NCBI RefSeq assembly: GCF_035918015.1
Contig: NZ_CP109132.1
Span: 7,192,001-7,256,000 of the forward strand
Direction: 5' to 3'
Length of the DNA stretch: 64,000 nucleotides
Origin: Streptomyces sp. NBC_01754
GTDB taxonomy: Bacteria > Actinomycetota > Actinomycetes > Streptomycetales > Streptomycetaceae
In this document: positions 41,701 through 49,733 of the stretch, piece after piece
Layout of the letters: each line of letters opens with the position of its first letter
Position numbering within the stretch: the first letter of the stretch is position 1
Notes under the pieces: generated by a model
What the model was told of the DNA's origin: nothing
The model's input: only the letters and a program-made list of their open reading frames with translations
Databases searched by the model: none
Made by a program: the position numbers and the translations under genes

Positions 41701-42918
41701 ATGACCGAGACCGTTACGACGCCCCCATCAGGCGCCCCCGCCTTCCCCAGTGACCGCACCTGCCCCTACCGCCTGCCCGACCGGTACAACGAACTCCGGG
41801 ACCGAGAGGGTTCGTTGCAGCGGGTCACCCTCTACGACGGCCGGCAGGCCTGGCTGGTGACCGGATACGACACCGCCCGAAAGCTGCTGGCCGATCCCCG
41901 GCTCTCGTCCGACCGGACGCACGCCGACTTCCCCGCGACCTCCGGGCGGGTGGAGAGCATCCGGGACCGCCGGCCCGCGTTCATCAGCCTGGATCCGCCC
42001 GAGCACGGGCCGAAGCGGCGTATGACCATCAGCGAGTTCACCGTACGGCGCATCAAGGGCATGCGGGCCGACGTCGAGCAGATCGTGCACGGCTTCCTGG
42101 ACGAGATGATCGCCGGCGGTCCGCCCGCCGACCTGGTCAGCCAGTTCGCGCTGCCCGTACCGTCGCTGGTGATCTGCCGACTGCTCGGCGTGCCCTACGC
42201 CGATCACGATTTCTTCCAGGACGCGAGCAAGCAGTTGATCCAGTCCCCGGACGTGGCGGGGGCCCGTGCCGCCCGGGACGCCCTGGACGGATATCTGGGC
42301 GATCTGGTCGACGGCCTGCGGGGCAAGTCCCGCCCGGGCCTGCTGAGCACGCTCGTCACGGAGCAGCTGGAGAAGGGCACGATCGACCGGGAAGAACTCG
42401 TGGCGACCGCGATCCTGCTGCTGGTGGCAGGTCACGAGACGACGGCGTCGATGACCTCGCTCAGCGTCGTGACCCTCCTCGAACACCCGGAACAGTACGC
42501 CGCGTTACGTGCCGACCCGGCGCTGGTGCCGGGTGCCGTGGAGGAGTTGCTCCGCTACCTGGCGATCGCCGACATCGCCGGCGGGCGAATCGCCACGGCC
42601 GACATCGAGATCGACGGGCAGCACATCCGGGCGGGCGAGGGCGTCATCGTCACCAACTCCATCGCCAACCGGGACGGTTCCGTCTTCGACGACCCCGACA
42701 CCTTCGACGTGCGGCGGGAGGCGCGCCACCACCTGGCGTTCGGCTACGGGGTGCACCAGTGCCTCGGCCAGAACCTGGCCCGCCTCGAACTGGAGGTCAT
42801 CCTCACGGCGTTGCTCGACCGACTGCCGACCCTCCGGCTGGCGGTGCCGGTGGACCGGTTGACACTGCGGCCGGGTACGACGATCCAGGGCGTGAACGAA
42901 CTCCCGGTCACCTGGTGA
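41701..42918 (+). CDS. cytochrome P450
   Basis: 405 residues, CYP105/107-like bacterial soluble class. I-helix LLVAGHETTASM (about residue 240), PERF-region substitute DDPDTFDVRREARHH, and heme loop HLAFGYGVHQCLGQNLARLE with the Cys ligand. It contains one TTA codon (codon 269, 42505-42507), implying bldA control. Starts 24 bases after the dyad. Needs a ferredoxin, which is the next gene. Substrate unknown; not beside a recognised biosynthetic cluster. Confidence 0.94.
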   Translation: MTETVTTPPSGAPAFPSDRTCPYRLPDRYNELRDREGSLQRVTLYDGRQAWLVTGYDTARKLLADPRLSSDRTHADFPATSGRVESIRDRRPAFISLDPPEHGPKRRMTISEFTVRRIKGMRADVEQIVHGFLDEMIAGGPPADLVSQFALPVPSLVICRLLGVPYADHDFFQDASKQLIQSPDVAGARAARDALDGYLGDLVDGLRGKSRPGLLSTLVTEQLEKGTIDREELVATAILLLVAGHETTASMTSLSVVTLLEHPEQYAALRADPALVPGAVEELLRYLAIADIAGGRIATADIEIDGQHIRAGEGVIVTNSIANRDGSVFDDPDTFDVRREARHHLAFGYGVHQCLGQNLARLELEVILTALLDRLPTLRLAVPVDRLTLRPGTTIQGVNELPVTW

Positions 42919-42938
42919 CCGTGGCGAAAGGAGGAGTC

Positions 42939-43130
42939 ATGCGTGTGACGGCCGACCGGGAGATCTGCGTGGGGGCGGGCCTGTGCGCGCTGACGGCGCC
43001 GGAGGTCTTCGACCAGGACGAGGACGGTGTGGTGACGGTGCTGGCCGCCGAACCCGCGGGCGAGGGCCGTGAGGCGGCGCTCGAGGCCGGCAGGCTCTGC
43101 CCGTCCGGTGCGGTGCGCGTCGTCGAGTAG
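42939..43130 (+). CDS. 3Fe-4S ferredoxin, P450 redox partner
   Basis: 63 residues. Cluster ligands in REICVGAGLCALTAPEVF and GRLCPSGAVRVVE give the C-x5-C ... C-P pattern of Streptomyces CYP-associated 3Fe-4S ferredoxins. The ATG has AAAGGAGGAG upstream, the strongest ribosome site in this region, and is 20 bases after the P450 stop. It passes electrons from a ferredoxin reductase, not encoded nearby, to the P450. Confidence 0.93.
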   Translation: MRVTADREICVGAGLCALTAPEVFDQDEDGVVTVLAAEPAGEGREAALEAGRLCPSGAVRVVE

Positions 43131-43581
<451 letters not shown>

Positions 43582-43953
43582 TCAGGCCACTGGGCGGATC
43601 CGGCCACCGGTTGCCTGTCGCAACGCGGCTTCCAGCCGGTCGCGGGCCTCGGTCCGGGCAGCGATCCGTTCGTTGAGGACCGCCAGCCGTTCCAACGCGA
43701 CCCGCAGGCCCTTGTCCGAGGGCGGTGCGGCGGCCACATCGCCGTCCAGGCACGGCAGGAACACCCGCACGTCGTCCAGGGTGAGCCCGGCAGCCAGCAG
43801 GTAGCGGATATTGCGGACCCGCACCACGGCCGGGTCGTCGTAGATGCGGTAGCCGTTGGGGGCCCGCTGAGAGGAGATCAGACCGGCCTGTTCGTAGTGC
43901 CGCAGCGCACGGGCAGTTGTCCCGGTCGCCCTGGCCAGCTCACCGATCCGCAC
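43582..43953 (-). CDS. MerR-family regulator
   Basis: 123 residues. The N-terminus VRIGELARATGTTARALRHY is the MerR HTH, followed by YEQAGLI and a wing RNIRYLLAAGLTLDDVRVF. The C-terminus is a short coiled helix (LAVLNERIAARTEARDRLE), with one cysteine (FLPCLDG) but no metal-binding motif. GTG at 43953 has GGAGG eight bases upstream. It lies 26 bases after the SDR gene, in the same direction, and probably controls it through the dyad at the SDR promoter. Confidence 0.87.
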   Translation of the reverse strand: MRIGELARATGTTARALRHYEQAGLISSQRAPNGYRIYDDPAVVRVRNIRYLLAAGLTLDDVRVFLPCLDGDVAAAPPSDKGLRVALERLAVLNERIAARTEARDRLEAALRQATGGRIRPVA

Positions 43954-43979
43954 CCATCCCACCTCCCGGGCTACTCCTA

Positions 43980-44738
43980 TCACGCCACGACCGCCCCGCC
44001 GTCGACCGGGAGTACCACTCCGGTGACGAACGAAGCTGCCGGGGCGGCGAGTTGGGTCACCGCCCAGGCCACCTCCTCGGGGCGGCCGATCCGGGCCAGT
44101 GGGGTGTGCGCCAGTTGCCATTCCCGCACCGCTGCCATGCGCTCCGGCGTCAGGCCCTGGTGCTCGCCGATGGGGGTGTCGATCGCGCCGGGGGCGACCG
44201 CCACCACCCGGATGCCGCGGGGTGCCAGTTCGACCGCCCAGCTGCGGGTCAGCAGTTCCAGAGCGGTCTTGGTAGCCGCATAGACCGAGCTGCCGGGCCA
44301 GGCCCGCTGCCCTACCGACGTACTGACATTGACGATCACCCCGCCTTGCTTCTCCAGGAGCGGCAGCGCGGCCTGGGCCAGCAGGACGGGGGCGACGAGG
44401 TTGGTGGCAAGCTGAGCTGTGATCATCTCCGGCGTCAGCGTGCCGAGGGCGCCGCTGCGCACGATGCCCGCGTTGTTGACCAGCACGTCCAGCCGGCCGT
44501 GTGTCTCCAGTACGGCCCGGATGATCCGATCCGGCTCGCCCTCGGCGGAGATGTCGGCGGCCAGCGGCGTGATCCGGTGGTGCTCGGCCGCGGTCTCCTT
44601 GAGGGGCTCGGCCCGCCGCCCGATCGCGACCACGTGGGCGCCCTCGGCGGCGAAGGCGCGGGCGGTGGCCCGGCCGATCCCGGTGCCGGCTCCGGTGACG
44701 GCGACGATCCTGCTGCTCTGCGGTGCGGTGCTGTTCAT
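43980..44738 (-). CDS. short-chain dehydrogenase/reductase
   Basis: 252 residues. NAD(P) motif TGAGTGIG near the N-terminus; NNAG after strand 4; catalytic Ser in VNVSTSVGQ and Tyr-x3-Lys in SVYAATKTAL. Typical classical SDR length. ATG 44738 was chosen because a MerR-type promoter would start transcription a few bases before it, leaving the alternative ATG at 44747 upstream of the mRNA; neither has a good ribosome site. Substrate unknown. Confidence 0.88.
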   Translation of the reverse strand: MNSTAPQSSRIVAVTGAGTGIGRATARAFAAEGAHVVAIGRRAEPLKETAAEHHRITPLAADISAEGEPDRIIRAVLETHGRLDVLVNNAGIVRSGALGTLTPEMITAQLATNLVAPVLLAQAALPLLEKQGGVIVNVSTSVGQRAWPGSSVYAATKTALELLTRSWAVELAPRGIRVVAVAPGAIDTPIGEHQGLTPERMAAVREWQLAHTPLARIGRPEEVAWAVTQLAAPAASFVTGVVLPVDGGAVVA

Positions 44739-44753
44739 GCCGGTCATCGTGCA

Positions 44754-44775
44754 ACCCTGTCGCCAGCGGCAAGGT
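44754..44775 (-). promoter_or_regulatory. MerR-type operator/promoter of the SDR gene
   Basis: On the reverse strand: TTGACC, then a 19-base spacer holding a 22-bp imperfect dyad (ACCTTGCCGC-TG-like arms, 8 of 10 pairs), then TGCACG next to the start codon. A spacer of 19-20 bases with a dyad in it is the classic MerR arrangement, where the activator untwists the DNA. Confidence 0.5.
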
Positions 44776-44939
44776 CAAGCGGCGCCTGAAGGGCGGTGGT
44801 CACCGGCGGCGTAGTGACGCCAGGTCCCTCCGGCCTCTTCGGCGATCCGGATGGTGTGGTCGTCGTTGCAGCCGAGCATTCCGGTGTTCACCGGGACCGG
44901 GGCCTGGAGGCCGAGTCGGCGGTCGCCGCTGTGCGTCAT
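44775..44939 (-). CDS. small ORF or gene remnant upstream of the SDR gene
   Basis: 54 codons with almost only G/C third positions. The product has GMLGCNDDHTIRIAEEAGG followed by TWRHYAAGDH, which looks like a piece of a folded protein rather than a shadow, but I cannot name it. There is no clear ribosome site, and its end overlaps the SDR promoter. Perhaps the tail of a decayed gene. Confidence 0.35.
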   Translation of the reverse strand: MTHSGDRRLGLQAPVPVNTGMLGCNDDHTIRIAEEAGGTWRHYAAGDHRPSGAA

Positions 44940-45412
44940 GGGCAGGTCGGGAAGCCGAGGTGCCCGAACTCCCGGGGTCATGGGTTGTCCGGCCCGGCAC
45001 CCGAGCAGCCCGCGACGAGGGCGGAGGAAGGGCGGAGACGAGGCCGGCCTTCGCGCGCACGCTTCCTCACATCAGGTGTCTCTCTGTGAAGTCGCTCCGC
45101 AGTGACACGAGCCGGAGGGCGGAGCCGCGGGAGGTGTGAAGCATACGTGGGCCGCGCGGAGGGAGCCGTTCACGTGTGGCCCCTTGGCGCATTGTCGCCA
45201 CGGTTCGGCGCGGCCTTCCCGGCCGGCTTCACCGGCACTCAACTGCCGGGCGCCCCACGGGCCCCGGAGCTCGGCGCCGCCGTCGGCGCAACCGGTGGAG
45301 GGAGGGTCGGGCCGGGGGGACTTCGGCCGTCTCCGGGACACGTAATAATCCATCGGTGCCGGGCATCGACACCGGCGCTCGACCACTATGCCCCCCAGGA
45401 GCCGGAGCACCC
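44940..45412. other. intergenic region, no gene recognised
   Basis: About 470 bases upstream of the propeller-protein gene. Frames are Arg/Pro/Gly-rich shadows. The region includes ACACGTAATAATCCATC near 45340, a local AT-rich patch that may hold the downstream promoter. Confidence 0.4.
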
Positions 45413-46924
45413 ATGTCTCAGCCGCCCATGCCGCCCGTTCCACCCGCGGCCCCGGGGCCACCGTCCGAAGGACCTCCCGGGTTCGGCCCCGCCCTCTACC
45501 CGGGTGGTGGATACGATGCCCAGCCGCCGTACGGTCCGGTACCGCCACACTTCCAGGAGCCCCCCGCCCCCTCGGGCCGGCCACCTGGAAGCAAGCGGCG
45601 CCGGACGGTGGTCATCGCGGGCTGCGTCACCGCGGCCGTGGCAGCCGTGGTCGCCGGCACCCTCGCGTTCGGCAAGTTCAACGGCGAGGAGCGGCCTGCC
45701 GGGGCGGACAGCAAGGCCGGCCCGACCGCGTCACCGGCGGGTGATCGCACACAGAGCCGCGCCTTGCTGAAGGTGCCGCCCACGCCTCATGAGGAGGACG
45801 AATCGAACAGCGCGGAGGGCTCCTGGGTCACCTCGCGCACCTACGCCTCGGGCGCCGTATTCGGCGTCCTCGGCTATGACTTGGACAGTGGGAAGCAGAC
45901 CTGGAAGGTGCCCCTGGACGGTGACCTGTGTGCCGCGTCCCGCGATGTGACGAGCGGGGGCCTGGTGGCGGTGGTGTTCACCGGCTCGAAGAGTGACGAC
46001 AGCAAGTGCAGCGAGATCGCGGTGATCGACATCGACCAGGGCCGCAAGGTGTGGCAGAAGTCGATGCCTGAAGCCACGCGCGGGCTGGACCTCGGTGTCG
46101 GCGTCAGTGAGGACTTCGCCGCGGTCGGGTGGCCGTACGGGCAGTCCTGGGGCTTCGACGTCCACAGCGGCAGAACCGTGTGGGACTCGCCCCCGGCCGG
46201 ATGCGGCAGCGAGGAGTACCAGGGCCTCAAGACACTGATGGGCATCGCCTACTGCGACGACCGCCTGGTGGTGATGAAGCGCGACCCGCGTACCGGTGAG
46301 GCGTCCCGGTTCGTGACCTTGCCCGAGGCCCTGCACACGGCGTACATCGCCTCGGCCGATCCGCTGGTGGTCGCGGGCTACGCGGGCGATGAGGAATACC
46401 CGCTGGATGCGAACAGGCTGCTCACGTTCGGCGAGGACGGGTCGCTCAAGGCGACCGTCGAAATCGACGACTACGTCCCGGGCTGCCGGAACGGCGAGGG
46501 GTGCGGCGCGGTCGTGGCGGGGGAGGACACCGTCTATGTCGCCAGCAAGAAGAAGGGCATGTCCAGCGGTAACCACATCGCGGCGTTCGACGCGAACACC
46601 GGCCGGCGCAAGTGGACCGTCGACGGCGTCAGCCGCTCGCAGGTGCTGCCCCTGCGCGCCGACGAGGACGGGCTCATCGCCTACAGCAACGCGGGAGTCA
46701 ACAGGGACGGCAGCGGCGTCATACACCTGGCCGCCGCCGACGCGAAGCAGACCCTGCTCCTGAGGCAGCCCAACGGCTTCGAGGTCTCGAACTCGACGTC
46801 GCAGCTCGCCCGGCCCGGGATGCGCGACCCCGTCCTCTACGAAGACGGGCGTCTGTTCTTCCACCGCGCCTCCGTCTCCTATTCGAATACTCTTCCTATG
46901 AGCTATGCCTTTACCATCCGTTGA
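45413..46924 (+). CDS. membrane-anchored PQQ-like beta-propeller protein
   Basis: 503 residues. A Pro/Gly-rich cytoplasmic tail (1-60), basic GSKRRR, one membrane helix (TVVIAGCVTAAVAAVVAGTL, about 62-82) and a large outer domain. The outer part has repeated PQQ-like blades: GYDLDSGKQTWKVPLDG, DIDQGRKVWQKSMP, DVHSGRTVWDSPPAG, DANTGRRKWTVDG. No PQQ or metal ligands are evident, so it is likely a scaffold or ligand-binding propeller. Six cysteines outside could form disulfides. GGAG seven bases before the ATG. No operon partner. Confidence 0.85.
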   Translation: MSQPPMPPVPPAAPGPPSEGPPGFGPALYPGGGYDAQPPYGPVPPHFQEPPAPSGRPPGSKRRRTVVIAGCVTAAVAAVVAGTLAFGKFNGEERPAGADSKAGPTASPAGDRTQSRALLKVPPTPHEEDESNSAEGSWVTSRTYASGAVFGVLGYDLDSGKQTWKVPLDGDLCAASRDVTSGGLVAVVFTGSKSDDSKCSEIAVIDIDQGRKVWQKSMPEATRGLDLGVGVSEDFAAVGWPYGQSWGFDVHSGRTVWDSPPAGCGSEEYQGLKTLMGIAYCDDRLVVMKRDPRTGEASRFVTLPEALHTAYIASADPLVVAGYAGDEEYPLDANRLLTFGEDGSLKATVEIDDYVPGCRNGEGCGAVVAGEDTVYVASKKKGMSSGNHIAAFDANTGRRKWTVDGVSRSQVLPLRADEDGLIAYSNAGVNRDGSGVIHLAAADAKQTLLLRQPNGFEVSNSTSQLARPGMRDPVLYEDGRLFFHRASVSYSNTLPMSYAFTIR

Positions 46925-47179
46925 CCTCCGTCCCATGCCGTCGGCGAAGGTGGAGCGGCCGCACGGCAAGGGGTTGCCGGTCATCCGGAGACCTGACGCG
47001 CGGGCGGGGCCACGGCAGTAGTCTCGGTCACATCGAAAGAACGGCGGGGCGACGGCTTCGCCACCGACTCGGTCACCGGATCCGCCGGCGGATCTCCCGC
47101 ACGTCGCGGGGTACCGCCTTCCTGTTTCCGACCCGTGGCGGACCTCGCCCGCTACCACCAGACCTCAGGGGGACCTCAC
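46925..47179. promoter_or_regulatory. upstream region of the DUF5707 gene, with palindrome at 47079-47094
   Basis: The 255-base gap contains GATCCGCCGGCGGATC, a perfect 16-bp palindrome about 85 bases before the DUF5707 start. It could be an operator or the end of the previous transcript. No coding potential. Confidence 0.4.
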
Positions 47180-47629
47180 ATGTCCAGGCGCGTTCTCATC
47201 TCATCGCTCATCGGCGCCACCGTCATCGGCGGGGTGGCCGCCGGCGGCCTCGCGACGGCCTCGGCCCGCACGGAGCCGACCGTGAAGAACGGCTCGGCGC
47301 GCTACACCGCTCCCTCGGGCGGCACCACGGGCTCGTTCACCTTCACCGTGGACGTGAGCGACGACTCGGGTGTCCGGGGCCTCAAGGTCATCGCGTGGCC
47401 GGCGAGTTCGAAGCTGAACCCGACCGAGGAGGAGCTGCGGCACGCGGAGGACGCCACGTGCCGCAGCACCACGGAAGAAACCTCCCGTTGCACCTACACG
47501 CTGAAGGTCACGAAGGAGGAGGCGGCCGGGCTGGAACGGGGCACCTGGTACGTCTCCGCGCTGGCGACGGCCAAGGACGGAGGCACCGTGTTCGTGCCCC
47601 GTGCCGCCACCTTCGACGTCCCTCGCTGA
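47180..47629 (+). CDS. secreted DUF5707-like protein
   Basis: 149 residues with a signal peptide (MSRRVLISSLIGATVIGGVA..., AxA site near ATASARTEP). The rest, TVKNGSARYTAPSGGTTGSF and VSDDSGVRGLKVIAWPASSK, is a small Ig-like beta-sandwich that I associate with DUF5707 of streptomycetes; two cysteines (DATCRS, SRCTYT) probably form a disulfide. Function unknown. ATG after GGGGGACCTCAC, with a G-rich ribosome site. Confidence 0.8.
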   Translation: MSRRVLISSLIGATVIGGVAAGGLATASARTEPTVKNGSARYTAPSGGTTGSFTFTVDVSDDSGVRGLKVIAWPASSKLNPTEEELRHAEDATCRSTTEETSRCTYTLKVTKEEAAGLERGTWYVSALATAKDGGTVFVPRAATFDVPR

Positions 47630-47718
47630 GCTGTCCTTCCCCGAGGCGCCCGCACCGGCACCACGTCAGGACCGTCAGCCCACCGGTCGCGTGTCCGCGT
47701 CGCCCGTACTCGCGAACA

Positions 47719-48039
47719 GCCTTCTTCGACCGGGGCCTTCAGCGGGCCCGGTCCTCGCGCCGGGACATCTTCGTGTGCGCTGCGGACCTGGAGGAGGAGT
47801 TCATCCGGGCGCTCGGCACGGAACGGGTCGAGGAGATCGTCCGGGCCGGGGACGAACTGCGCGCCTGACGGACCTTCTTGCGTCAGCCCGCCCACCACGG
47901 ACGGCACACGTACCAGCAGTTGCGACGTTTCCTCGGTAAGAGGAAGGGCCGCGAGATCCGCTACGGCCGACTTCTGGCCGAGGCGCTCGACCCCGGACGG
48001 GTACGGGCCCCGCTCGACCACCTGCTCCTGAGCCCGTGA
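47719..48039 (+). pseudogene. remnant of a TOPRIM-domain nucleotidyltransferase/hydrolase gene
   Basis: One frame reads SSRRDIFVCAADLEEEFIRA then LGTERVEEIVRAGDELRA, an in-frame TGA (47866-47868), and then RTFLRQPAHHGRHTYQQLRR and LLAEALDPGRVRAPLDHLL to a final TGA. This is the C-terminal half of the 'TOPRIM nucleotidyl transferase/hydrolase' proteins common in Streptomyces, recognised from the VFVC-x-ADLE-x-E-x-IRALG motif. The N-terminal half is missing and the stop interrupts the rest, so it is decayed. Confidence 0.7.
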
Positions 48040-48093
48040 CCGGGTGGGGGCCTGCACCGCTGATTTCCTGTGCGTGTACGACGACCGGATAAG

Positions 48094-48112
48094 TTAGGTT
48101 AGGCTGCCCTTG
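48094..48112 (+). promoter_or_regulatory. iron box (DmdR/IdeR type), imperfect
   Basis: TTAGGTTAGGCTGCCCTTG matches 15 of 19 positions of the streptomycete iron box (TTAGGTTAGGCTAACCTAA). It lies 22 bases upstream of the next forward ORF. DmdR-Fe(II) binding would repress that ORF and possibly the iron-uptake genes after it. Confidence 0.7.
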
Positions 48113-48133
48113 GCTTAGGTGGGGGTAGGGGTC

Positions 48134-48547
48134 ATGTGGATGGGGAACGCGGGGGACGGCTGCTGCGTCGCCGAGGTCGTCGACGCGGCCGGGTACGGCG
48201 CCGGGCCGATCGGCGTCCAGAGGTACTCGACGGATCCCCGGTGCCCGAACCCGCCGAGCGAATCCGCCGAAGGGGTGCCGGACCTCCGCCGACGGGGTAC
48301 CGGGCCCGGGGCCCAGGCGTACGCCCCGGCGCCTCGGTCTCTCCCCGGCGGACCACCCGCCACAGTGCCCGGCGCCCCGTGGTCCCGCCCCGCCGGACCG
48401 GTACTCCGGCGCGACGCGAGGCCGCAGGCCCCCGGTGGGCCGGAGTGCCGGTGCGCCGCCGTCACCGATGTCGCGGGTTCCGCCCGTGACGTACGGCCGT
48501 TCCCGGTCACCTACGCCGCCGCCGGGTCCCTTCCGCGAACGCCGTGA
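48134..48547 (+). CDS. hypothetical protein behind an iron box
   Basis: 137 codons from the first ATG after the iron box (MWMGNAGDGCCVAEVVDAAG). The first 60 codons have almost only G/C third positions; the rest is Pro/Arg/Ala-rich. No domain, signal peptide or ribosome site better than GGGG is visible. It ends in a GTGA overlap with an in-frame downstream frame. It may be a real iron-regulated orphan or a remnant of a siderophore gene. Confidence 0.35.
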   Translation: MWMGNAGDGCCVAEVVDAAGYGAGPIGVQRYSTDPRCPNPPSESAEGVPDLRRRGTGPGAQAYAPAPRSLPGGPPATVPGAPWSRPAGPVLRRDARPQAPGGPECRCAAVTDVAGSARDVRPFPVTYAAAGSLPRTP

Positions 48548-48648
48548 GCAGGGTCGTCCGTGAACGTCGCCCCGTGCTGTGGCGCCGTGACCACCACCGA
48601 AGTGCCGACCACGCTGTCGGCGTCGTCCATTCCCGCAGGAGTCGTCCG

Positions 48649-48783
48649 ATGAACCAGGTCCTGTCACCCGAACGTGTAGGCGCCGACGGCGCGGAACCCG
48701 CGGTCACGCAGGAGTTCCCCGCCCCCGCGGAGCGGCCCGAACCCGCCCACCGCGCCGGGCTCTTGACGGGCGCGGTCGCATGA
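48649..48783 (+). CDS. 44-residue ORF coupled to the siderophore-interacting protein
   Basis: ATG with AGGAG seven bases upstream; 44 codons with high third-position G+C; the stop overlaps the next ATG (ATGA). The product (MNQVLSPERVGADGAEPAVT ... ) is acidic/Pro-rich, with no domain. Translational coupling argues that it is expressed with the iron-uptake genes. Confidence 0.5.
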   Translation: MNQVLSPERVGADGAEPAVTQEFPAPAERPEPAHRAGLLTGAVA

Positions 48784-49631
48784 GCCGGGTCGACCACCGC
48801 GGTCGGCACCTGGACCGGATCGCGGAGGTCCGGGCGGGGCTGCACGGCGAGAAGGTGGGCTACCCGATCACCGTCCGCAGGACCGAGGTCGTCCGTACCG
48901 CCATGGTCGGGGCAGGTCTGCTCCGGGTGACCCTGGGCGGGGCGGGTACGGAGGGGTTCCAGGCACACTCGCCGGACGAACACGTGAAACTGCTCTTCCC
49001 GGACCCGGACGGCTCGCTGCGGCTGCCCGAGCAGAACGGGACGATGCTGAGCTGGCCGCGACCGGCACCCGTCTCACGGCAGTACACGGTGCGCCGCTAC
49101 GACCCGGCCACGGGCGAGATCGACATCGACATAGCCCTGCACGACGGCGGCCTCGCGTCGGACTGGGGACACGGGGTCCGGCCGGGTGCCGTCATGCACC
49201 TCGCGGGGCCGCCCGGCGGGCTGATCGTCCCGCACACCTACGACCGCTACCTGCTCGCCGGTGACATCACGGCTCTGCCGGCGATCGCGCGCTGGCTGGA
49301 GGAGCTGCCGAGGAGCGCCAAGGGCTGGGCGTTCATCGAAGTCACCGACCCCGCACAGCAGATCGAGCTGTCCGCGCCCGAGGGCGTCGAGGTGTGCTGG
49401 CTGCACCGCGGGGACCTGCCGCCGGGAGCCGGTGACGCGCTGGCCCGGGCCGTGACCGCGGTGACCGTGCCCGAGGGCGAGCGGGTGTACGTGTGGGTCG
49501 CGGGTGAGGCGGGGCAGATCAAGCCGCTGCGCCGCTGGGCCCGCGACGAACTGCGGCTGGAGAAGTCCGACCACGACATCACCGGTTACTGGAAGCGCGG
49601 CGTCTCCGACTTCGACGCGGACGACCACTGA
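48780..49631 (+). CDS. siderophore-interacting protein (ViuB/SIP family ferric-siderophore reductase)
   Basis: 283 residues. FAD-binding barrel with PVSRQYTVRRYDP (R-x-Y-T/S flavin motif) near residue 100, then the NAD-like domain LLAGDITALPAIARWLEELP and VYVWVAGEAGQIKPLRRW. The family frees iron by reducing Fe(III)-siderophores in the cytoplasm. Last part DITGYWKRGVSDFDADD is typical. Overlaps the 44-residue ORF and precedes the binding lipoprotein by about 100 bases with its own iron box. Confidence 0.92.
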   Translation: MSRVDHRGRHLDRIAEVRAGLHGEKVGYPITVRRTEVVRTAMVGAGLLRVTLGGAGTEGFQAHSPDEHVKLLFPDPDGSLRLPEQNGTMLSWPRPAPVSRQYTVRRYDPATGEIDIDIALHDGGLASDWGHGVRPGAVMHLAGPPGGLIVPHTYDRYLLAGDITALPAIARWLEELPRSAKGWAFIEVTDPAQQIELSAPEGVEVCWLHRGDLPPGAGDALARAVTAVTVPEGERVYVWVAGEAGQIKPLRRWARDELRLEKSDHDITGYWKRGVSDFDADDH

Positions 49632-49696
49632 CGTCGGCCGGGGCGGCGAAGAGGCGCGGAACCGGTCCCGTCGCACCCTGCCCACACCCCGTCAAG

Positions 49697-49715
49697 TAAG
49701 GTTAGCCTTACCTAA
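49697..49715 (+). promoter_or_regulatory. iron box for the siderophore uptake operon
   Basis: TAAGGTTAGCCTTACCTAA, a near-perfect DmdR/IdeR site with an inverted core, 18 bases before the lipoprotein ATG. Iron-bound repressor here would block transcription when iron is plentiful. Confidence 0.9.
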
Positions 49716-49733
49716 AAAGCAAGGAGCAATCGT

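Noticed and set aside
47801..48667. 288-codon reverse frame across the iron box
   Set aside because: Arg/Gly/Pro-rich, crosses the regulatory site and the TOPRIM remnant, no motif.
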